Part shown: one piece after another, positions 24,417 through 32,024 of the stretch
Numbering within the stretch: position 1 is the stretch's first letter
Layout of the letters: every line of letters starts with the position of its first letter
NCBI GenBank assembly: GCA_037131065.1
Contig: JBAXRT010000016.1
Location: forward strand, 1-32,024
From: JBAXRT01 sp037131065
GTDB taxonomy: Bacteria; Bacteroidota; Bacteroidia; Bacteroidales; FEN-979
DNA length: 32,024 nt
Direction of reading: 5' to 3'
Notes under the pieces: model-generated
The model's input: the letters and a program-made list of their open reading frames with translations, nothing else
The model's database searches: none
What the model was told of the DNA's origin: nothing
Made by a program: the position numbers and the translations under genes

Positions 24417-25710
24417 TACACTTGCCTTACGTTCAGGCAGGGTCATCCGGGCGAGTATGATTGCCACCCTTTTCCTTGCACTCGTCTGGGCCAATTCAGA
24501 TGCTCAGAAGCACTACAATTTTTTCTATGGCAAAGTCCTGGATCAGCAGAGAAAAACAGGGATTTCAAATGTAAATTTCTCTTTCACAGGATCAAAGCTC
24601 GGCTCAATATCGGACAAGAAGGGAGAGTTTTCATTTTTCATTGACACCATCCCGGTCACTATGATCGTGAGCCATGTTGGATATATCACGAAAAAAGTCA
24701 TCCTGGACACGACCTCCTACTCCCTGACACTATACCTGGAGCCTGAGATCAGGGAGCTTAAAGGGGTTGAAATCAAGGCGAGTGCCCATGAAGCCTTTTT
24801 TAAGGACGACCAGTTTTCAGTCAAGGATTATGAAATTGACAGCGGGAAAATCTACCTGCTCATCTACCGGTATTATTTGTCGAAAGCGGAAATTATCTGC
24901 AAAAATGAAAAGGGGGACACCCTGGCAGTTTCGGAATCACTTCCTTTTATGATCAGGACTTTGCTCAGGGATTGCATAGGCTATCTTCATGTTTTAAGCC
25001 ATGATTCTGTTTTTCAGCTTTTCAGGGAGGACAGCCTCATCCGCCTGATCCATGCCGAATCGGTGGAAAAATTTGAAAAGGTGCTTTTAAACTGCATTGC
25101 ATCAACTGAGCAAACCCTCTATTTTAAAAAGCATACAGAACTCGGCATGGGGGTGGAGTATTACGGAATAGACAGAAAAAGCAAGGAACGACAATACCTT
25201 TCGACCGTCAGAGATGAAAAAAAAGCGAAGATGCTCAGGCGGAACCCCGATGATTTTTCGTTAATGTTATCTGGCATCCCGGACGACAGGGATCTTTTTG
25301 TAAACTGGAACTGGGTCCATAAAATACTTTACCGGCCTGTGAAGTCTGCCCTTTACAGGATTGGTTCCTTCATCTGTATATTCAACATTCCTGAAAGGCA
25401 GATCGAATTTTACGATCTGAAGGGTGCCTATTCCTATAAGCTTGCACTCAGGATCGATGAAAAAATTGATGGCAGGTGGTCGGATGAGATCACTGTTGAT
25501 GATGTTTCGGGTAAGGCATATACTACAATCATAAGAAACGGCATCTTTATACTTTATGAGATCGATCTGAATACGGGCAATCTGAAAAAGCGACTGACCT
25601 TTTTCCATCCCTATCCCGAGAAGATCCGAATCTATAACGGGTATGTGTATTATTTGTATGATGTACCTGGCATCGCAGACAACAAAATGCTGTACCGGCA
25701 AAAGATATAA
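24406..25710 (+). CDS. Secreted protein with carboxypeptidase-regulatory-like domain, unknown function
   Basis: This protein of about 434 residues starts at TTG 24406; ATG 24457 is the alternative. The longer form supplies the basic n-region (RVIRAS) for a signal peptide ending in SDAQ. Residues about 38-125 form a CarboxypepD_reg-like Ig fold (FYGKVLDQQRKTGISNVNFSF, then GSISDKKGEFSF and VSHVGY). This is the domain that usually precedes TonB-dependent receptors, but no plug or barrel follows. The rest is beta-rich with repeated short strands and may be a small propeller like the 6-bladed proteins of Bacteroidota. It overlaps the M16 gene, so an envelope role linked with peptide degradation is possible. 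No catalytic motif is recognised. Confidence 0.7.
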   Translation: MTDNTLALRSGRVIRASMIATLFLALVWANSDAQKHYNFFYGKVLDQQRKTGISNVNFSFTGSKLGSISDKKGEFSFFIDTIPVTMIVSHVGYITKKVILDTTSYSLTLYLEPEIRELKGVEIKASAHEAFFKDDQFSVKDYEIDSGKIYLLIYRYYLSKAEIICKNEKGDTLAVSESLPFMIRTLLRDCIGYLHVLSHDSVFQLFREDSLIRLIHAESVEKFEKVLLNCIASTEQTLYFKKHTELGMGVEYYGIDRKSKERQYLSTVRDEKKAKMLRRNPDDFSLMLSGIPDDRDLFVNWNWVHKILYRPVKSALYRIGSFICIFNIPERQIEFYDLKGAYSYKLALRIDEKIDGRWSDEITVDDVSGKAYTTIIRNGIFILYEIDLNTGNLKKRLTFFHPYPEKIRIYNGYVYYLYDVPGIADNKMLYRQKI

Positions 25711-25814
25711 TGTTTATTACCAGCTATTTCTGAAAAAGGTATTAATTTAGGGTGGTCAAACAACCAGAAATGGGCAAGTCCAGGCCTGTCCTTTTCCTCC
25801 AAAATCAAAAAAAA

Positions 25815-26498
25815 ATGAGCGAACAACCAATAAACCCGATCTTTGAAAATCGTCCGGAACCAAGTGTTTCAGGAGCGTTTGGTCATGGGTGGGAAACCAT
25901 GAAAAAGAATTTCCCCGAACTGTTGCTGGTAATTTTTCTTCAGATCCTGATCGCCGTACCGGTTGGAATAGGAAATTTTTTCCTCCCGGTTCCTCCGAGC
26001 TTTTTTAATTTTTCCAGCCTCTTTTCCATCGTATACGGGCTTGTCGTTTTGACCCCCGTCAGCTATGGATGTTACGGGATTTTTCTCAAAGCCGTTCGGG
26101 GGGAGTCATACAAGGTAACCGATATGTTTTTTGCTTTCCAGCAGATTTGGCAGATCATAATTGCCAATCTTCTCGTGGGGCTTATCGTCGGCGCAGGTTT
26201 TGTTCTGCTGATCGTTCCCGGAATTATTTTCGCATGCAAGCTGGCCTTTGTTCCCTTTCTTGTGATCGATAAAAAACTGGATGCCGCCGAAGCGATCCGG
26301 CAGAGTTGGTCAATGACCAGGGGGTTTACGGGGACCATATTCCTGATGGGGCTGATCAGTTGTTTCATTGCCCTTGCCGGGATCATCTGCCTGTTCGTTG
26401 GAATTTTCCCGGCCGTCATCTGGATTGAACTGGCTTTTGCAGGAATTTACTGGATCGTTTCTGAAAAGATTGCGTCCGGAACTCCAATGGCCCAATAG
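25815..26498 (+). CDS. Multipass membrane protein, DUF975/GPDPase-membrane-domain-like
   Basis: The 227-residue protein has about five or six membrane helices after a soluble N-terminus (MSEQPINPIFENRPEPS). The GFVLLIVPGIIFACKLAFVPFLVIDKKLDAAEAIRQSW segment is typical of the DUF975, YciC and glycerophosphodiester-phosphodiesterase membrane-domain group, whose function is unknown. The ATG at 25815 follows an A-rich run and begins a sensible protein. A longer reading from 25752 starts with GTG and adds an unlikely leader. A terminator-like hairpin follows the stop after about 20 bases. The 104 bases before the gene contain no feature I can support. Confidence 0.75.
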   Translation: MSEQPINPIFENRPEPSVSGAFGHGWETMKKNFPELLLVIFLQILIAVPVGIGNFFLPVPPSFFNFSSLFSIVYGLVVLTPVSYGCYGIFLKAVRGESYKVTDMFFAFQQIWQIIIANLLVGLIVGAGFVLLIVPGIIFACKLAFVPFLVIDKKLDAAEAIRQSWSMTRGFTGTIFLMGLISCFIALAGIICLFVGIFPAVIWIELAFAGIYWIVSEKIASGTPMAQ

Positions 26499-26516
26499 AA
26501 GCGTCACATGTTTTTC

Positions 26517-26544
26517 AGGGGCATCCACAGGGTGCCCTTTTTTT
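26517..26544 (+). terminator. Rho-independent terminator after the membrane protein gene
   Basis: GGGCA (26519-26523) pairs with TGCCC (26533-26537) across a 9-base loop and is followed by seven T (26538-26544). It is short but well placed, ending the unit before the sigma factor gene. Confidence 0.55.
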
Positions 26545-26600
26545 ATCCCATTGTAACAAAGCGAGGGGTTGTGAATCTAAATCACATCAACCAGCAAAAA

Positions 26601-27122
26601 ATGTCGAAAGAATCTCTGTTCAGAAAGGCGATGGAAGAAAACGAAGAGAGGATTTTCAGGATTTGCCGGTATTATTACTCAGATTCTGAAGACCAGAACG
26701 ACGCCTTCCAGGAATCTTTGGTCAGGATCTGGGAAAAAATTGATTCTTTCAGAAATGAGTCAAAATTGAGCACATGGATTTACAGGGTTGTTGTGAACAC
26801 CTGCCTTTCGGGATTAAGAAGAGAAAAAAAGAGGAAGGGATTATTCGAAACGGGAAGGGATGTTGAAAAAATTCACATCACGGAAACGCCCCCAGGAGAA
26901 GCAGGACAGGAGGAGGAACTTAAACTGGATTTTTTCAGGACATTCATGAAACTGATAACTCCCGTGGACAGGATGCTGGTGTCGCTCTACCTTGAAGAGG
27001 TAAGCACAAAGGAGATGTCGGAAATAACGGGCCTCTCCGAATCGAATGTAAGGGTTAAAATTCATCGTATCAAGGAGCAAATCATAAAGGCATGGGAGGA
27101 GCAAAGTCATGGAATTAGATGA
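26601..27122 (+). CDS. ECF-type RNA polymerase sigma factor
   Basis: The 173-residue protein has sigma region 2 (about 5-75: RIFRICRYYYSDSEDQNDAFQESLVRIWEKIDSF, then KLSTWIYRVVVNTCLS) and region 4 with a helix-turn-helix (about 115-165: VSTKEMSEITGLSESNVRVKIHRIKEQI). It lacks regions 1 and 3, as expected for the extracytoplasmic-function class. ATG 26601 is chosen because region 2 begins at once; the open frame upstream runs through the terminator and is unlikely to be translated. The stop overlaps the next gene by 14 bases, an arrangement common for sigma/anti-sigma pairs. The targets are unknown. Confidence 0.92.
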   Translation: MSKESLFRKAMEENEERIFRICRYYYSDSEDQNDAFQESLVRIWEKIDSFRNESKLSTWIYRVVVNTCLSGLRREKKRKGLFETGRDVEKIHITETPPGEAGQEEELKLDFFRTFMKLITPVDRMLVSLYLEEVSTKEMSEITGLSESNVRVKIHRIKEQIIKAWEEQSHGIR

Positions 27123-27708
27123 TTTTAAAAAGTTAAAAGACACCGGTCAAAAGCCTGATTTTACAGTAATACCCTCAAATAAAAGCATTATGGATAATTT
27201 TATTGAAGAATTAAAGGCAAAAGATTCCGCAGAGAAAAAAAAGATACTGGTTTTTATTATTATTTTTTTTGTTTTTGTCGCGGTTTATTCCAGTTCACTT
27301 TCCCTTCACCAGGGCGGGATGAGGACGGGTTTTTCGATCCTGGTCTTGGGATTTTTCCTGATCCTTGGATATATGTTTTGGCGTTTCCGAAGACTGAAAA
27401 AGGTTGATTATTCTGCTCCGACTATGACATTTCTTGAAAATGCAGAGGAGCGATATAAATTTATGACCCCGATAGACTGGGTGATCACGATCCCTTTACT
27501 GATCCTTCTGATTGTCGGGGGTTCTGTGATTGTTCATTCAACGTTCATTCGGTACTTTCCGGTTTCATATGTGCCCTTGATCATCTATCTGTGTATCATG
27601 GCGGGGGCAGTTACTGTAGGTTTCTGGGCGAGTCAAAAAGACTGGAGGAAGGGGAATGGCAAGGTTCTCGAACGGATAAGGCAGATGAAAAAGGAGTTCG
27701 GAATATAA
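27109..27708 (+). CDS. Membrane protein coupled to ECF sigma factor, unknown (possible anti-sigma partner)
   Basis: The 199-residue protein has a soluble N-terminus of about 45 residues (MELDDFKKLKDTGQKPD, then a helix around NFIEELKAKDSAEKKK), two membrane helices (about 46-65 and 72-92), a cytoplasmic-looking middle, and two more helices (about 125-145 and 155-175). It has no zinc-binding HXXXCXXC motif of ZAS anti-sigma factors. The short N-terminal helix placed before the first membrane segment could bind the sigma factor, and the 14-base overlap with its gene supports a partnership. This is inference from position; I do not recognise the family. The stop is followed immediately by a strong bidirectional terminator. 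Confidence 0.75.
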   Translation: MELDDFKKLKDTGQKPDFTVIPSNKSIMDNFIEELKAKDSAEKKKILVFIIIFFVFVAVYSSSLSLHQGGMRTGFSILVLGFFLILGYMFWRFRRLKKVDYSAPTMTFLENAEERYKFMTPIDWVITIPLLILLIVGGSVIVHSTFIRYFPVSYVPLIIYLCIMAGAVTVGFWASQKDWRKGNGKVLERIRQMKKEFGI

Positions 27709-27744
27709 AAAAAGGCGTCACTGAAACCAGTGACGCCTTTTTTT
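27707..27744. terminator. Strong bidirectional rho-independent terminator
   Basis: A perfect 10-bp stem (GGCGTCACTG at 27714-27723, complement at 27728-27737) with an AAAC loop is flanked by seven A on the left and seven T on the right. It serves the sigma-factor unit on the plus strand and the convergent S46 peptidase gene on the minus strand. Confidence 0.92.
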
Positions 27745-27760
27745 CATGGATGTTGATAAG

Positions 27761-29938
27761 CTATTTTACAAGCGTCAGTTCGTTGATAAGGTTGGTTGCT
27801 CCTGCAAATTTATCAATGATAAAGAGCACATAGCGGATATCAACGTTGATGCAACGCTGAAGTTCCGGCTCAAACATGATATCACCACTCATGGCTTCCC
27901 AGTTGCCGTCAAAGGCAAGGCCAATCAGCTGGCCATCGCCATTAATAACAGGGCTTCCTGAATTTCCGCCTGTGATGTCGTTTGTTGTAAGAAAACAAAC
28001 CACCATTTCACCATTTTCACCGTAGGGGCCATAATCCTTTGCCTGGTAAAGGTCTTTCAGCTTCTGCTCAACAATGAACTCATCATTAGACGGATCTTCT
28101 TTCTGCATAACGCCTTTGAGCGTAGTCAGATAGTCGTATTGCACCGCATCGGCCGGGAAATAATCAAGCACCTCTCCATAAGTCATACGCATGGTGGAGT
28201 TGGCATCAGGGTATTTGACAAGGTTGGGGTTCATCTCGCGTAACCCGGCAATGAATATCCGGTTTGCAACGGTATTGCCTGACCGGGCAGCCATAAATGC
28301 TGAGTTATATTTTGCCTGGGCTGCTGAGATCGATTTGTAGAGCTGCCAGCCAAGGTCCTTGTTTAAGACCTTAAAATTTGGTTTCCCGAGGAATTTGGAA
28401 GCTGAGGCTTCGGTTGCAAAGACCGATTTTTCATAAACGGCATTAGCAAAGGCATTGAAATCATTCTTATAATCTTTTTCAATTACCTCGAAGATAGACG
28501 GATGATCCTTTTTATTAACATCGGCAGCGTACATTTTAAGGATCTCTGCCATTTTTTTCTTTTCCAGCTGCTGATCATTTTCCTTAAAATGGTCTTTAAT
28601 AGACTCCAGCAGTCCGGGCTGGAGCTCTTTCACTGCTGCATTGTTCTTCTTTTCAAGGGCGGCCTGAAGTTGTCCAAACCTGCTTGCAAGCTGCACCAGG
28701 TCGAGCCGGAGCCCACCCATGGAGGCATAGAAGAATGGTGTGGCATATTTCGCCATGGTGGCATAATTGGATTTCAGGTCATCCAGTACCTTTCCGTATT
28801 TTTTCTGCAATACGGGATCTTTGCCATACCAAGCTGCGAATTCATCTTCGATGGTCTTTTTCTTTTCCTCCACCTTGTTTTTCTTCAGCATTCTGGCTTG
28901 TCCGATAAAGTTTTTCCATGTATTTGCAATACCGGCATAATTATCGGAATAGGCTATTTTCACTGCTTTATCGACATCCATCCTCTCTTTCATCACCTCG
29001 AGTTGTTTTCCGAAAAGCTTTATGTAGATAGGGTAAAAAACATTCATATTGTAATCGACGCCGAATGAAGTCAGGTAGCGTGTAGTGGTCCCGGGATAAC
29101 CCCAGATCATGGCAAAATCATTTTTCTTAATTCCCTTCAGGCTGATCGGAAGATGGTAGGCGGGTTTGATGGGGACATTATTTTCGGAATATTCAGCAGG
29201 GTTTCCGGCGGCATCGCCATAGATACGGAAAATTGTAAAATCCCCTGTATGCCTGGGCCACATCCAGTTGTCGGTATCGCCGCCAAACTTTCCGATGGAG
29301 GAAGGGGGGGCTCCAACGAGCCTTACATCCTTATAGGTTTTGAAAACGAAAAGATAGTATTCATTCCCTCCATAAAATGATCTGACAGAAGCCTCGTATT
29401 TTCCTCCCTCTTCCGCCCTTTTTTTGATTTTCGCAGAGAGATCCTTTATGAGGGCAGTACGGCTGCTTTCCTTCAGGGTATCGGACAGCTGTGGGATGAT
29501 GGAATCGGTTACGTTTTCAATGCGGACCAGGAATGAGGCGTACATCGACTCGTTCGGAAGCTCTTCCTTGTTTGACTTTGCCCAGAATCCGTTGGTCAGG
29601 TAATCATGCCCGGTAGTGCTGTGGCTCTGAACAGCGTTATATCCGCAATGATGGTTCGTAAAGATCAACCCCTGGTCGGAAACCACTTCAGCCGTGCAAA
29701 AGAAACCGCCGGATCCGGCGCCACTGGAAGAAAGACCGACAATCGCATCTTTAAGGGAAGAGTGGTTGATGTCGTACAATTCCTGGGGCGTAAGATGAAG
29801 TCCCATTTTTTGCATGTCGACATAGTTCAGCCGTTCAATCAGAATCGGCAACCACATTCCCTCGTCGGGGGGGGTGTTTGCTATTGAATGCATAAAAGGT
29901 GCGGCGATCAAAAGGATCGCAAAAATTAACTTTTTCAT
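27761..29938 (-). CDS. S46-family dipeptidyl-peptidase (DPP7-like)
   Basis: The 725-residue precursor has a signal peptide (MKKLIFAILLIAAPFMHSIA) and the double beta-barrel serine protease domains of family S46. The catalytic His lies in TNHHCGY and the catalytic Ser in TGGNSGSPV near the C-terminus. These periplasmic or surface enzymes remove dipeptides from peptide N-termini and feed amino-acid-fermenting Bacteroidota. Specificity in the family depends on a residue after the Ser motif: Gly in DPP7 (hydrophobic P1) and Arg in DPP11 (acidic P1). Here the segment reads LAFDGNWEAMSGD, with Gly at about residue 678, so DPP7-like specificity is likely. ATG 29938 gives the best signal peptide; a start at 29971 adds 11 residues. 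The gene shares a bidirectional terminator with the sigma-factor unit. Confidence 0.93.
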   Translation of the reverse strand: MKKLIFAILLIAAPFMHSIANTPPDEGMWLPILIERLNYVDMQKMGLHLTPQELYDINHSSLKDAIVGLSSSGAGSGGFFCTAEVVSDQGLIFTNHHCGYNAVQSHSTTGHDYLTNGFWAKSNKEELPNESMYASFLVRIENVTDSIIPQLSDTLKESSRTALIKDLSAKIKKRAEEGGKYEASVRSFYGGNEYYLFVFKTYKDVRLVGAPPSSIGKFGGDTDNWMWPRHTGDFTIFRIYGDAAGNPAEYSENNVPIKPAYHLPISLKGIKKNDFAMIWGYPGTTTRYLTSFGVDYNMNVFYPIYIKLFGKQLEVMKERMDVDKAVKIAYSDNYAGIANTWKNFIGQARMLKKNKVEEKKKTIEDEFAAWYGKDPVLQKKYGKVLDDLKSNYATMAKYATPFFYASMGGLRLDLVQLASRFGQLQAALEKKNNAAVKELQPGLLESIKDHFKENDQQLEKKKMAEILKMYAADVNKKDHPSIFEVIEKDYKNDFNAFANAVYEKSVFATEASASKFLGKPNFKVLNKDLGWQLYKSISAAQAKYNSAFMAARSGNTVANRIFIAGLREMNPNLVKYPDANSTMRMTYGEVLDYFPADAVQYDYLTTLKGVMQKEDPSNDEFIVEQKLKDLYQAKDYGPYGENGEMVVCFLTTNDITGGNSGSPVINGDGQLIGLAFDGNWEAMSGDIMFEPELQRCINVDIRYVLFIIDKFAGATNLINELTLVK

Positions 29939-30061
29939 GTTTGTCAAGATTGTTTTATATGTGTTGTTCATTTTCTTTTCAGAAATGGAAAAAAGTATTA
30001 TATCGGCATTGATTACCCGTGTTTATGCAAAGCCAGCCATGATGGATTTCCGAAGAAAAAA

Positions 30062-30216
30062 TTCAACCGGAATAAACGGGAGTACAATATTACGGACAAA
30101 ATTAAAATCCATTGGCATTTTTATATTATGCGGCAAAATTCTCGATGATCCTGCTATTTTGCATGATAAACACTATTTCCTGCAAAGCATGAAAAACAAC
30201 CGTTTCAACCGGAATA
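30062..30216. repeat. 13-bp direct repeat in the intergenic region before the second LytS gene
   Basis: TTCAACCGGAATA occurs at 30062-30074 and again at 30204-30216, both in the same direction, in the 343-base gap between the S46 peptidase and the LytS kinase (29939-30281). A chance exact repeat of this length in such a gap is improbable, so it may be a regulator binding site. The rest of the gap is A/T-rich, without a convincing gene or hairpin, and probably holds divergent promoters. Confidence 0.4.
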
Positions 30217-30281
30217 TTGGGTCGGATAACAAAAAAGATTGACAAAAAGGAAATCATTGTTCACCTTTGCCAAAAATTCTG

Positions 30282-31358
30282 ATGATGCTAATGAAGATTC
30301 TGAAAAACACCAGATATCAGACGATATTCCCCCATGCTCTTTTCTGGCTTTTCAGTATTGTTCTTTTCACTGTCGTTTTATTTTACACACGGGATTTCAG
30401 CCTGAATGACATTGACCTGAAAACGGCCATAAACATTATCATCACTATCCTTCTCCTGGCCGTTTCTGTTTACATAAACCTGCTCTGGCTTCTGCCCGCA
30501 TTCTTCAAGCGACGAAAATTTTTGTTGTTTGCCCTCTTCCAGCTTGGCAACATCATCCTTTTCATAGTATTGAATTATTACATCTCAGTTCTTTTTGAAG
30601 GAGACTCCCATCCAAATTTTTTTAGTGAAGCGGTTGCGGAGTTCATTCTTGTATTAATCTTTCTCATCGTCTCCTCCCTTCTGAAGTTTGTCAGGGACTC
30701 ATTTACTCTCCAGGATGCTGAGCGCAGGATAAGGGAGTCGGAAAGGCAGCAGATGGAGGCGGAATTAAAAGCGTTAAAGGCACAGATCAATCCCCACTTT
30801 TTCTTCAACACACTGAACAGCCTCTATTCACTTACAATTGACAGATCGGAAAAGGCACCGGAACTGATCCTTAAATTATCGGAACTTATGCGGTATGTGA
30901 TTTATGAAGCCAAGGAGGATTTCGAGACTATTGAAAAGCAACTCGATTTCATTAAAAGCTATGTCTATCTTGAGAGTCTTCGCGTTGGCGATCATTTAAA
31001 AGTCGAATTTACAGTCAGGGGCGACAATCTTTCACTTAAAGTTGCTCCGCTCCTGTTCATAGCCTTTGTTGAAAATGCCTTCAAGCATTGCTCCAAGGAC
31101 AAGGCCAAAAAACCCTTCATTTCAATTATCATTGAGATAGAAAAAAGGGACCGGATAAACTTTTACATTGAAAACACAAAGGAGACCGAGTTGTATAATT
31201 TCAACCCGCCCGCTCCCGGGATCGGGCTTCAGAATGTCAGGAAGAGGATTGAACTGCTTTATCCCGGCCGGCATACTCTCGTTATCAAAGAGAGTAATGA
31301 TAAATTCATCGTTGACCTTACTTTAATTGTAAATGAAAATCCGTTGCCTGATCATTGA
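30282..31358 (+). CDS. LytS-type sensor histidine kinase (second system)
   Basis: The protein is about 358 residues. Four predicted membrane helices (about 15-135) are followed by a coiled linker (AERRIRESERQQMEAELKALK) and the His_kinase motif AQINPHFFFNTLNSLYSL with phosphoacceptor His172. The GHKL ATPase has the N box AFVENAFKHCS and GIGLQNVRKRIELLYP. It shares the layout of the kinase at 20094-21116, but its membrane part is clearly different in sequence, so the two probably sense different cues. Possible starts are ATG 30282, 30285 or 30291; a TTG at 30267 is less likely. The 3' end overlaps the regulator gene by 26 bases, giving tight translational coupling. Confidence 0.92.
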   Translation: MMLMKILKNTRYQTIFPHALFWLFSIVLFTVVLFYTRDFSLNDIDLKTAINIIITILLLAVSVYINLLWLLPAFFKRRKFLLFALFQLGNIILFIVLNYYISVLFEGDSHPNFFSEAVAEFILVLIFLIVSSLLKFVRDSFTLQDAERRIRESERQQMEAELKALKAQINPHFFFNTLNSLYSLTIDRSEKAPELILKLSELMRYVIYEAKEDFETIEKQLDFIKSYVYLESLRVGDHLKVEFTVRGDNLSLKVAPLLFIAFVENAFKHCSKDKAKKPFISIIIEIEKRDRINFYIENTKETELYNFNPPAPGIGLQNVRKRIELLYPGRHTLVIKESNDKFIVDLTLIVNENPLPDH

Positions 31359-32024
31359 TGACGAACCCCTTGCCCAAAGGGTCATTGAACGGTATGCTGA
31401 AAAGATCTCCTTTATTGAGATCGTATGTAAATGCAACAATGCCATTGAGGCCATTGAGATGTTGCATAATCAGAAAATAGATGTTATTTTTCTTGACATC
31501 AACATGCCGAGGCTGACAGGTATGGAGTTCCTGAAATCGCTGAAAAGCCCTCCTCTGGTCATCATTACAACGGCATATGCCGAATATGCGGTCCAGGGAT
31601 TTGACATGAACGTAGTGGATTACCTTATGAAGCCCTTTTCCTTTGAGCGGTTCCTGAAGGCCATTCAGAAGACCGAAGGATTGCTGGATAAGGCCGGATC
31701 CCTGCCGCAGCAGATCCAGGAGGCCGAAAATGCCGGGGAGGATTTTATCTTTATCAAATCCAGCCGTAAAACCTATAAAATCCACCTGAAGGATATCCTG
31801 TATATTGAGGCCCTGGGGGACTATGTGAAGATCCACCTCCAGGACAAAATGATCGTGAGTTACCAGTCGCTGAAAAACATTGAAAATCTTTTGCCGCCAA
31901 GGCAATTTCCAAGGATACACAAATCGTTTATCATTTCGCTGTCGAAGACAGAGTTGATTGAGGGGAACCATGTCAAGATCAAAGACAAGATGATCCCCAT
32001 CGGAACCAATTTCAAGGCTGAATT
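31333..32024 (+). CDS. LytTR-family response regulator, 3' end cut by window edge (second system)
   Basis: ATG 31333 starts MKIRCLIIDDEPLAQRVIE. The receiver domain carries the acidic pair at 9-10, phosphoacceptor Asp55 in VIFLDINMPR, a conserved Thr in ITTAYAEYAV, and Lys in YLMKPFSF. A LytTR DNA-binding domain follows from about residue 135 (FIFIKSSRKTYKI, DILYIEALGDYVKIH, FPRIHKSFIISL). The frame is open to the end of the window after 230 codons; by comparison with the 244-residue paralogue only a few residues are missing. It overlaps the kinase gene by 26 bases and is its obvious partner. Confidence 0.93.
   Translation, partial: MKIRCLIIDDEPLAQRVIERYAEKISFIEIVCKCNNAIEAIEMLHNQKIDVIFLDINMPRLTGMEFLKSLKSPPLVIITTAYAEYAVQGFDMNVVDYLMKPFSFERFLKAIQKTEGLLDKAGSLPQQIQEAENAGEDFIFIKSSRKTYKIHLKDILYIEALGDYVKIHLQDKMIVSYQSLKNIENLLPPRQFPRIHKSFIISLSKTELIEGNHVKIKDKMIPIGTNFKAE

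Noticed and set aside
28502..29068. Plus-strand open frame of 188 codons
   Set aside because: It lies wholly antisense within the S46 peptidase gene, whose reading is certain.
29874..30242. Plus-strand open frame of 122 codons before the second LytS gene
   Set aside because: It begins inside the S46 signal-peptide region on the opposite strand, has poor composition for a protein and no recognisable domain. It is more likely non-coding promoter sequence.
31318..31971. Minus-strand open frame of 217 codons at the right end
   Set aside because: It is antisense to the LytTR regulator, which has a clear receiver and LytTR domain.
1..32024. Mobile elements, CRISPR arrays, tRNA or rRNA genes
   Set aside because: No transposase or integrase, no regularly spaced repeats, and no recognisable structural RNA were seen.

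Overview
The window reads as part of a chromosome from a member of the Bacteroidota, probably an anaerobe or facultative anaerobe of the Bacteroidales/Marinilabiliales type. The evidence is a GldH-type gliding lipoprotein, proteins ending in type IX secretion (T9SS) or FlgD-like C-terminal domains, an S46 dipeptidyl-peptidase, two LytS/LytTR pairs, and promoter elements of the Bacteroidota form (TTG, about 19 bases, TAnnTTTG). No rRNA, tRNA, CRISPR array, transposase or phage gene was seen.

Layout. Positions 1-627 (+) hold the tail of a sensor kinase and gldH. Positions 589-9867 (-) form a dense respiratory block of three apparent transcription units separated by two clear hairpin terminators. 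(a) 8812-9867 encodes a six-haem lipoprotein cytochrome with a collagen-like spacer. (b) 8740-6103 encodes a T9SS-sorted haem protein, a CX4CH haem lipoprotein, a beta-barrel protein and a small monohaem cytochrome c. (c) 5980-589 encodes a seven-haem membrane cytochrome c, a di-haem cytochrome b, a Tat-exported four-cluster Fe-S protein, an NrfD-type quinone-reacting membrane protein, an Ig-like membrane-anchored protein and a stand-alone riboflavin kinase. A Crp/Fnr-family regulator lies just upstream at 10063-10758. Three 14-bp Fnr-like operators sit upstream of the hexahaem gene (two, 21 bp apart) and of the regulator itself (one). No molybdopterin or other catalytic subunit is visible, so the block looks like an electron conduit from quinol through the periplasm to the outer membrane and cell surface. 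This is the most interesting candidate system here; its function is inferred.

Positions 10897-21116 are mostly housekeeping: asd, a secreted lamin-tail-domain protein, comF, a double-ATPase ABC protein, rnr, and a LytTR regulator with its LytS kinase. Three convergent gene pairs in the window overlap at their 3' ends (589-627, 14593-14596, 19274-19299).

Positions 21206-32024 hold a small orphan coding remnant, an M16 metalloprotease lipoprotein with an overlapping carboxypeptidase-regulatory-domain protein, a multipass membrane protein, an ECF sigma factor overlapping an unknown membrane protein, a strong bidirectional terminator, an S46 dipeptidyl-peptidase, and a second LytS/LytTR pair that runs off the window edge.
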